From CAZUCD01 sp964618855 (GTDB lineage: Bacteria; Sumerlaeota; Sumerlaeia; SLMS01; JANRJK01): DNA of 54,577 nucleotides. The DNA lies in the NCBI GenBank assembly GCA_964618855.1, contig CAZUCD010000002.1, positions 1-54,577 on the forward strand, read 5' to 3'. How positions within the stretch are numbered: the stretch's first letter is position 1; every line of letters starts with the position of its first letter. Position numbers and translations under genes: made by a program. A model generated the notes under the pieces. That model was not told the DNA's origin, made no database searches, and saw only the letters and a list, made by a program, of their open reading frames with translations. Of this stretch, positions 1 to 6,491 are shown piece after piece.

Positions 1-99
1 TCCGGCATGAACATCGTGGATCGCAACGTCGTGAGGGCGAACACGGCGCTCGCGGGAAATCCGTCGTTCTACACGACCGGAACCAACTTCTTCTACTGA
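1..99 (+). CDS. C-terminal end of a probable right-handed beta-helix protein (partial)
   Basis: Only the last 32 codons lie in the window, read in frame 1 to a TGA at 97-99. The visible tail has the pattern N-x-V-x-x-N-x-A and ends in an aromatic NFFY. That spacing of Asn and small hydrophobic residues resembles the last coils of right-handed parallel beta-helix (pectate-lyase-like) secreted proteins. No catalytic residue, anchor or start can be seen. The family call is inference from a short tail. The gene converges on the minus-strand HEAT gene, with about 97 bases between them and no clear terminator hairpin. Confidence 0.4.
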   Translation, partial: SGMNIVDRNVVRANTALAGNPSFYTTGTNFFY

Positions 100-196
100 C
101 GCGGGCTGATGTGCCGTAGGGCCTGCATCGATCACTCCATCCCCGGCCAGGTCCCGGGACCCAACCGACGACTCCCGAGTTCTGCCCCCGTGACGT

Positions 197-1339
197 TTAG
201 TCGGTCCTGAGGAACTCGATGCGCCTCGAGTGCAGGCCGGCCCCCCCGGAAATCTCGACGCTCAGGGCCGTGTGCGCGTTGGGGATTGGCACCGTCACGA
301 GGCCGTGGTGGACATCGCGGGGCAGGTCGATCGCGCAGGCAAGCCTCAGCGCGGCGAGGAAGGCGCGCCACAGGTCCGCGGGCGGCGCGGCAAGCCGGTG
401 CTCCTGCGCACCGGGGATGTAGCGCATCGAAAGCGACTTGCCGTCGCGGTACTCGATGATCGCCCGCGTGTCCTCATTCGAGGCGCACAGGCTCAGGAAA
501 GCCTGGACGGCCTCGACCGCGTCCGTGGCCTCGTCAAGCGGGCACACGGGTTCCTCGGGCCTGACGCCAGCGAGGATGAGGCGCCTGAGCTCCGCCTTCG
601 TCTCGGGCCGGAGCTCCCCGTGGAACTCGCAGAAGTCATCGTCGCCGAGCGTGTAGAGGCGTTCCTGGGCGTCGTGGATGCGGTCCGCCGTCCAGTGCGT
701 CGCATCGAGTTCCAGGCCAACGATTCGGGCGAGTGGGGCGAGCGCCTCCTCCGGCGTCCCGGTCCTGCACGCCACGCGCAGCGTGCTGCCGTCGGTGATC
801 GCGAGCGGCACGCACTTGAACTCGAAGGCGATCATGCGCGGCAGGGCGCGGATCAGGCGGAACTCGAGTTCGCCGGGCTGGCCCTCGAGTCCGTGCTTTG
901 GCATGCACGAGTGGTGGTGGAGGACATGGGCGAGGTTCGGCACGAGGAGGAGAATCTGTTCGATGGCGGTGCGTGCCTCGTGTCGGACGTCCGGGTCGGG
1001 GTCGTTCCCCTCGATGTCGTCGAGTTTTTCCAGCGCGGCCGGTGCCTGAAGCCAGCCGAGGGCCGTTGCAGCCGCGATCTTCAACTCGGGAACGGGAATC
1101 TCCAGGAACCGCATCAGGAGAGGCACGGCCCGGTCGTCCCCCAGCTTGCCGAGGAGTTCGATCAGGACGGCGAGCCGGGCGTTGTTGGGCTGCCTGATGA
1201 TGAAGTTTGCCAGCGGGTCGAAGATTGCCGAGCCCTTGCGGAGCAGCCTCGCGTAGTGTTCCCCGGCGCGCCCGGCTTCCGCCAGGTTCATCAGCTTTTC
1301 GAATTGGTAGTCCTCGGGGGATTCCTCGGGTCTCGACAT
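197..1339 (-). CDS. HEAT-repeat protein with GspE/PilB-type N-terminal domains but no ATPase core
   Basis: A 380-residue protein read from an ATG. Residues about 55-135 form HEAT-type helical pairs (AVPLLMRFLE, KIAAATALGWL, PDVRHEARTAIEQIL). Residues about 160-230 match the MshEN/GspE N1 fold: a PLAITDGSTLRVAC segment, then a GLEL strand and a helix ending in AQERLY. Residues about 272-378 resemble the N2 domain that precedes the motor in type II secretion and type IV pilus ATPases, with a positively charged strand pattern and a CAIDLPRDVHHGLVTV segment matching the usual I/LDI...PQDGR region. No Walker A, Walker B or Cys4 zinc motif follows, so it cannot be a secretion motor. MshEN domains in other proteins bind cyclic di-GMP, so a sensor or adaptor role is possible. 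It lies 114 bases downstream of the MEMO-like gene on the same strand. Confidence 0.75.
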   Translation of the reverse strand: MSRPEESPEDYQFEKLMNLAEAGRAGEHYARLLRKGSAIFDPLANFIIRQPNNARLAVLIELLGKLGDDRAVPLLMRFLEIPVPELKIAAATALGWLQAPAALEKLDDIEGNDPDPDVRHEARTAIEQILLLVPNLAHVLHHHSCMPKHGLEGQPGELEFRLIRALPRMIAFEFKCVPLAITDGSTLRVACRTGTPEEALAPLARIVGLELDATHWTADRIHDAQERLYTLGDDDFCEFHGELRPETKAELRRLILAGVRPEEPVCPLDEATDAVEAVQAFLSLCASNEDTRAIIEYRDGKSLSMRYIPGAQEHRLAAPPADLWRAFLAALRLACAIDLPRDVHHGLVTVPIPNAHTALSVEISGGAGLHSRRIEFLRTD

Positions 1340-1453
1340 GGCGATGGGTACCCCATCCGGTTTCGTTCACTTCGCACGCATGATGACATGATTCATCCTC
1401 CCCGGATTGCGCCCCCAGTAAAGACCAAACTCGGCCGACCGGTATTGACCGTC

Positions 1454-2776
1454 CTAGCTGAGCAGGATGATGCGGCTTGTCCGCGGGGCCTCGGCACCGG
1501 GCTTAAGGAACGCCACCGAGGCGAACGACACCAGCGTCGTGCGGTCCGGGGAGTTCGACTGGATGTACTTCTGCACCTTCGCCGAATAGCCCCGGGCCTT
1601 GAGCGCCGCCAACGAGCAATAGATGGGGCCGACGCTGCACACCCGGCGCTCGTTCAAGTCCTCGCGGAACGTGTTGAAGAACCCCTCTGCGTCCATGCTG
1701 CCGATGGCATCGAGCGCGCGCTTGTCCCCCGCCTCGACCGCCGCGGTCCGTTCATCGCTGTTGGGCACTTCATCTCCGAAGGCTGGGCCGCAGTGGGAGA
1801 AGTCCACGCCCCCGATGAGCGCGACCCGCCCGGCGTGCTTCTCCAGCATGCCTCCAAGGGCCCGCACGAAGGCCCCGACCTCGGGGTCCGCCTCGCTTGG
1901 GGATTCCTCGAAGGCCAGCAAGTCGTCGAAGCTCCCGACGAGGACGGGCACGATGCGGAAGGGACGGTCCCCGAGGAGCTTCTTCAGGTAAACGACCTGC
2001 AGTTCGATGGAGTGCTCGGTGACATGCTGGTACTCGTCCACGAACAACTCGCCGCCGAAGTCCCTTGCGAACTCATCCAGGAGCGCCGTGTCGCACTCGA
2101 CCGTCCCGAAGGGGGTCTCGTACGCCTTGCGCGTGGCGATGAAGCGGTGCATGGCGGGCCGATGGACGACGCCGAGGATGAAGTAGGTCTCCGGCAATCC
2201 TCCGGCCTCGGTCAGCGCTCGGTAGGACCAGGCGTAGGCCTCCCCGCCGCGCTGGTAATCGATGTGCGGGGAGAACACGGCGCCGACGCTCCCCGGGGCG
2301 AGGCCGAGTTCGGCCGGAGGCGAGTCCGGCGAGGCGAGGTGGCGGCGGAACTCGGCACCCAGCTCCGCCAGCATCTTCAGGCGGTCCATCCCCTCGGTGC
2401 GGAACACGGAGGGCTGGCGGGTCGGCTGCGCCGCGTACTCGGCGCGCTTCCCCTCCCAGGCGGCCACGAAACGATCGGATAGCAGCAGAAGGGCCTCGTC
2501 CAGTTGCCTGACGATGTCCCGGACCAGCTCTATCGAGATGATCTGCCCCGTCTGGTAGGTCGCCTTGGAGGCGATCTCGCCGACCGGCGTATTGCCGTCG
2601 GCGAACTGCAGCACGAGGATCACCAAAGGATCGGCCGGAATGAGGACTGCCCCCTCAAGCACGCCGAGCGGATCGCGCACCATGAGGTACATTCCGGAGC
2701 GATCCCGGACCGGGACGATTTCCAGGGGACGAAGCGCGGGGGTCTCGATCGGGAACGTCTGAATCGTCGGGGTCAA
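1454..2776 (-). CDS. amrB: AmmeMemoRadiSam system protein B (MEMO family) with PqqD-like N-terminus
   Basis: A 440-residue protein. The TTG start at 2776 is supported by a GGAG seven bases upstream. Residues about 15-105 look like a PqqD-type winged-helix segment (hydrophobic strands, then helices around GEIASKATYQTG). The rest is the MEMO fold related to LigB extradiol dioxygenases. It has FSPHIDYQRGG, a GVVHRP segment, an EHSIELQ motif, VDFSHCGP and a late Cys in VCSVGP, matching metal-site positions of the family. AmmeMemoRadiSam systems usually encode a radical SAM enzyme and an AMMECR1 protein nearby, but neither lies in this window. The substrate is not known. Divergent from the MDR oxidoreductase across about 205 bases. 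Confidence 0.85.
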   Translation of the reverse strand: MTPTIQTFPIETPALRPLEIVPVRDRSGMYLMVRDPLGVLEGAVLIPADPLVILVLQFADGNTPVGEIASKATYQTGQIISIELVRDIVRQLDEALLLLSDRFVAAWEGKRAEYAAQPTRQPSVFRTEGMDRLKMLAELGAEFRRHLASPDSPPAELGLAPGSVGAVFSPHIDYQRGGEAYAWSYRALTEAGGLPETYFILGVVHRPAMHRFIATRKAYETPFGTVECDTALLDEFARDFGGELFVDEYQHVTEHSIELQVVYLKKLLGDRPFRIVPVLVGSFDDLLAFEESPSEADPEVGAFVRALGGMLEKHAGRVALIGGVDFSHCGPAFGDEVPNSDERTAAVEAGDKRALDAIGSMDAEGFFNTFREDLNERRVCSVGPIYCSLAALKARGYSAKVQKYIQSNSPDRTTLVSFASVAFLKPGAEAPRTSRIILLS

Positions 2777-2981
2777 CGTCGGGCTCCATGAGCAGGCGTC
2801 AGTCGTCAGGCAAACCCGAAGTTTCTCCGACTCCTCCCGGAGTGGGCAACTGGTGAAGATTCGCCCGCGCCTGCATCACCTGCCCTAAGGTGCCGGACCG
2901 ACGGGGGGGAGCCATCCTTGCACTTGAGCCGCGGGGCGCCCCCCACGACCGTTCCCAATCGCCCGCTCGGAAACCCCCGCC

Positions 2982-4007
2982 ATGCTCTCCTTTTTCGTCA
3001 GTGGATCCGGTTTGGACACCCTCGCCATGAGGGAGGCTCGCGATCCGAAGCCCGGCCCGCACGAGGTTGTGCTGGGTGTACGCGCCGTCTCCCTCAACTT
3101 CCGCGACCTCAAGGTCGCGGAGGGGAAGTACGGCAAGCCCCTGGTGGAGCCGATGGTGCCGTGTTCGGATGCCGCCGGCGTCGTCCTAGCCGTCGGAGAC
3201 GAGGTGTCAACCCTGGAGCCTGGGGACAGGGTGCTGACCTCGCCATTCAGGAATTGGCCGGCGGGACCCCTCCGCCGCGAGTACGTGGACGGATTTCTTG
3301 GCGGCGGGGGAGTGGACGGGGTCCTCGCGGAGAAGGTTGCGCTCCCTGCTGCATCGCTCGTGCGCATGCCTTCCCACCTCACCTTCGCGGAAGCATCGAC
3401 GCTGACCATCGCCGGGCTGACGGCCTGGTCCGCCCTGGTGCCCTTCGGCAATGTCCGGCCGGGGGACTGGGTGCTCGCGCACGGCACCGGGGGGGTTGCC
3501 ATCTACACGGCGCAACTCGCGCACCTGCTCGGCGCGCGGATGATCATATCGACCTCGAGCGAGGAGAAGGCCGGCCTGGTGCGGGAGCGATTCGGCGTCG
3601 AGGCCACGGTGGACTACCGCGACGAGAACTGGCCCGACCGCATCCGGCAGATCACCGACGGCCACGGGGCCGACGTGATCGTGGAGACCGCGGGAGGCGC
3701 GACGGCCGCACGTTCGCTGCACGCCGCGGCCTTCGGGGGACGCATCGCGATCATCGGGGTCCTGGACGGCGTGCAGGCCCCGTTCGACGTGATCCGCATC
3801 TTCGCGCGACAGTTGCGCATCGGCGGCATCTACATGGACAGCACCGCCGAACTCGGGGCGCTCGCGCGCGCCATGTCCGCGGCGAAGCTGAAGCCCGTCG
3901 TGGACAGGATTTTTCCATTCGAGGACGCCCGGGGTGCCTACTTGCACCTGAGCCAGCAGCGGCACATCGGCAAGGTCGTCATACAGGTTGGCGCCGAGGA
4001 TGCCTGA
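2982..4007 (+). CDS. MDR-superfamily NAD(P)-dependent oxidoreductase (zinc-type ADH/quinone oxidoreductase-like)
   Basis: A 341-residue medium-chain dehydrogenase/reductase. The GroES-like N-terminal half has the family segments SLNFRDLKVAEGKYG, PCSDAAGVVLAVGDEV and LEPGDRV. The nucleotide-binding half has VLAHGTGGVAIYTAQLAHLLGARMI, with the glycine-rich turn in the usual place, and ends in HIGKVVIQVG. The catalytic-zinc Cys is replaced in NFRD and no structural four-Cys lobe is visible. It is therefore likely a zinc-free quinone or enone reductase type. Substrate unknown. The stop overlaps the start of the following glycosyltransferase by 8 bases, so the two are probably co-translated. Confidence 0.85.
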   Translation: MLSFFVSGSGLDTLAMREARDPKPGPHEVVLGVRAVSLNFRDLKVAEGKYGKPLVEPMVPCSDAAGVVLAVGDEVSTLEPGDRVLTSPFRNWPAGPLRREYVDGFLGGGGVDGVLAEKVALPAASLVRMPSHLTFAEASTLTIAGLTAWSALVPFGNVRPGDWVLAHGTGGVAIYTAQLAHLLGARMIISTSSEEKAGLVRERFGVEATVDYRDENWPDRIRQITDGHGADVIVETAGGATAARSLHAAAFGGRIAIIGVLDGVQAPFDVIRIFARQLRIGGIYMDSTAELGALARAMSAAKLKPVVDRIFPFEDARGAYLHLSQQRHIGKVVIQVGAEDA

Positions 4008-5601
4008 TCCCGCGACGCCGCGCCCGCCGCGCAGGCGCCACGACACGCTTGCCATAGTCGTGACCTGGAACAAGGCGGCGATGCTCGATGCCATGCTCGA
4101 AAGCCTCCGGGCGAGCGGCCCCGTCGAATTCGACGTCATCGTCGTCGACAACGCCTCCACCGACGGCACGGTGGCGATGCTCGCGGAGCGGCACCCCTGG
4201 GTCGAGGTGGTGCGCAACCCCGAGAACCTCGGGGGCACCGGCGGCTTCAACCGCGGCATGCTGGAGGGGCTCGCCCGCGGCTACAAGTACCTGTGGCTGA
4301 TGGACAATGACATCATCGTCCACGAGGGGGCGCACCGTGCCCTGCGCGCCGCCATGAACGCCGACGGGCGCGTCGCGATCGTGGGCGCCCACGTGCTCTA
4401 CATGGAGGAGCCGACCCGCACGCAGGAAATCGGCGGCAGGATCAATTGGAGGACGGGTGAACTCGTCCAGCTCAACAAGGACGCCGTCGATCCCCCGCGG
4501 TGCACGAACGACGTGGACTACGTGTCCGCATGCTGCCTGCTTGTGCGCGCGGCGGCCGTGCGCGAGGCGGGCATCTGGGATCCAGGGTTCTTCATCACCT
4601 TTGACGACGTCGAGTGGTGCGCGCGGATGAAGCGCCACGGCTGGCGGATCGTCGCCACGTCGGAGTGCCGCGTCCGGCACGCCAGCTTCTTCGCGCGCAG
4701 GCCGCGCCAGGGGCTCGTGAGCTGCTACTACTCCGTGCGCAACGGGCTGTACTTCCACCGCCGGTGCAACACTGCCGGGCGGAGGTTCCGGCTCATGTAC
4801 GCCCTGGTGAGGCGTTTGCTGGGGGATGCCTGGCTGTTCCGAAGGGGCGTGCAGCAGGGCATCTCGCGCGCACTCACCATCGCGATGCGCGACTACCTTG
4901 AGGATCGGATGGGCAAGTGCCCCGAGGACATCGCCTTCGACGAGGGAGAGTCCCGCTCCGAGTTTCCACGAGTTCCCCGCGGGGCGCGCGTGCTGCTGAT
5001 CGCGAGCGTGAGCCCCGCGTGGATCGAGGCCCAGCGCGACATCCTCGAGCGCGAGTTCCCCGGGGCGGAGATCGACGTCTTCGTGCCGTCGCATGCGCGC
5101 GAGCTGATCCACCGCCCCATTCGCGGCGCGGTGATCGTCCCGTTCGAGACCTTCCCCCAACGCATGGCATGGCTCCTTCGCAGCCTTGGAACGTACCACG
5201 CCGTCGTGGCGAGCACGAATATCCCACGGTTCCTGTTCGAGGACGTCGCCGCGTTCAGCATCCGGTTGGCGGAGGACGGGACCGCCGCCAGCGTGGAACG
5301 GGGCGGGTTCGCGGCCGTCGCACGCAAGGTCGCCCTCCGCGCGGTCACGAGCCTCGTCGCGCTGCCCATCGCCGTCGCCGCGGCGATCAAGCCGCTGCCA
5401 CGACAGGGGGTCTTCCCTTTCCGTGATCCCGGATTCATCCGCTCGCGCACGCGCCCCGGCGTCCGGCGCCGCCGCGGGCTCGTCGGCATCGCGAAGGGTG
5501 CCGTGAACCTGGGCATCGCACTCCTGGCGACTGCAATCGTGACGCCAATGTTGGCGGTCGCATTCCAGCTCTCCCGGCTGCTTCAGGGGGCGCGCCGATG
5601 A
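4000..5601 (+). CDS. Family 2 glycosyltransferase with extra C-terminal domain and membrane tail
   Basis: The ATG at 4000 overlaps the preceding stop; a TTG at 3988 in frame is less likely. The first ~300 residues are a GT2 (GT-A) domain: LAIVVTWNK, a VVDNASTDGT nucleotide-sugar motif, LMDNDI as the DXD-type metal motif, and FDDVEWCARMKRHGW as the catalytic ED/QxxRW-like region. The ENLGGTGGFNRGM segment is typical of rhamnosyl- and galactofuranosyl-transferase relatives. After about residue 320 comes a second domain starting ARVLLIASVSPAW that reads like a Rossmann-type fold and that I do not recognise. Hydrophobic segments lie near residues 440-465 and at the extreme C-terminus. It probably acts at the inner membrane in polysaccharide assembly; the sugar is unknown. 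Confidence 0.85.
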   Translation: MPDPATPRPPRRRHDTLAIVVTWNKAAMLDAMLESLRASGPVEFDVIVVDNASTDGTVAMLAERHPWVEVVRNPENLGGTGGFNRGMLEGLARGYKYLWLMDNDIIVHEGAHRALRAAMNADGRVAIVGAHVLYMEEPTRTQEIGGRINWRTGELVQLNKDAVDPPRCTNDVDYVSACCLLVRAAAVREAGIWDPGFFITFDDVEWCARMKRHGWRIVATSECRVRHASFFARRPRQGLVSCYYSVRNGLYFHRRCNTAGRRFRLMYALVRRLLGDAWLFRRGVQQGISRALTIAMRDYLEDRMGKCPEDIAFDEGESRSEFPRVPRGARVLLIASVSPAWIEAQRDILEREFPGAEIDVFVPSHARELIHRPIRGAVIVPFETFPQRMAWLLRSLGTYHAVVASTNIPRFLFEDVAAFSIRLAEDGTAASVERGGFAAVARKVALRAVTSLVALPIAVAAAIKPLPRQGVFPFRDPGFIRSRTRPGVRRRRGLVGIAKGAVNLGIALLATAIVTPMLAVAFQLSRLLQGARR

Positions 5602-6491
5602 GCCGCATCCTGACCGTCCTCGTACCCGCGCTGAACGCCTCGGCCACCGTGGGGGCATGCATCGAGTCCATTCTGGCCGATCCCATTCCCCCCGGATTCA
5701 ATGAGCGCGAGGTGATCCTCGTCGACAACGGCTCGGCGGACGACACGGCCGCACTCGCCCGGGGGGCCGGGGCGCGCGTGCTTCGCTGCCGCAAGAGAGG
5801 GCAGGGGCCGGCCCGCAACACCGGATTCCGCAGGGCGCGGGGCGAAATCATCCTCTGCACGGACAGCGACTGCACCGTGCAGCCGGGTTGGGCCGCGGCC
5901 ATGGTCGGCGCCTTCGATGATCCCCGAGTCGCCGTGGCGGGGGGAGAGGTCGAGCCGGGGCGGCTCGAGTCCGCCGCGGAGCGGCACGCGGCCGCGCGAC
6001 GGCTGCTCTCTCAGGAGGACGCCATGCGCGGCTTCCCCGGATTCTACCTCCCCTTCGTGATCACAGCCAATGCGGCTTTTCGCCGTGCGGCGCTGGACGA
6101 GGTGGGGCACTTCGACGAGACGATCCATCCCGCCGAGGACGCGGACCTCTCGTGGCGGATGCAGATCGCGGGGTGGCGCCTGCGCCATGTTCGGGAATCA
6201 CGCGTGCTCCACTTCCATCGCGCGACCACGCTGCGGTACTGGCGCCAGATCTATGGATACGGGGTGGCGACGGCGGGCCTGTTCGCGAAGTACTCGACCC
6301 GCATGGGTCGCCGCGCGTGGTTCGGGCTGGACTATTCGGGGGACATCCGCCGCACGCTGCAGCGCCTGCCGCTCGCCTGTCTTCGCGGCGGGGAGGAACG
6401 CGAGTTTGCGCTCCTCGACCTGGCGACGCAGACGGGGGCGCTGGCCGGCCGCATCGTCGGGTCGGCCCGCCACGGCATCATCCTCCTCTGA
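5598..6491 (+). CDS. Family 2 glycosyltransferase
   Basis: A 297-residue GT2 protein whose ATG overlaps the previous TGA (ATGA). It shows LTVLVPALNASATV, VILVDNGSADDT, the acceptor-side GPARNTGFRRARGE, a TDSDC DXD motif, and HPAEDADLSWRMQIAGW as the ED...RW catalytic region. A conserved VLHFHRAT segment follows. No multi-span membrane region is present, so it is likely cytoplasmic or peripheral. The context of MDR oxidoreductase and another GT2 suggests a glycan or glycolipid pathway. It ends tail-to-tail with the kinase gene on the other strand, and the last 14 bases of both genes overlap. Confidence 0.88.
   Translation: MSRILTVLVPALNASATVGACIESILADPIPPGFNEREVILVDNGSADDTAALARGAGARVLRCRKRGQGPARNTGFRRARGEIILCTDSDCTVQPGWAAAMVGAFDDPRVAVAGGEVEPGRLESAAERHAAARRLLSQEDAMRGFPGFYLPFVITANAAFRRAALDEVGHFDETIHPAEDADLSWRMQIAGWRLRHVRESRVLHFHRATTLRYWRQIYGYGVATAGLFAKYSTRMGRRAWFGLDYSGDIRRTLQRLPLACLRGGEEREFALLDLATQTGALAGRIVGSARHGIILL

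Noticed and set aside
230..2482. A 750-codon plus-strand frame over the HEAT and MEMO genes
   Set aside because: Antisense to two recognisable proteins; translation is low-complexity and Arg-rich.
3979..5658. Long minus-strand frame opposite the first GT2
   Set aside because: Shadow of a clear GT2 coding frame; no motifs of its own.
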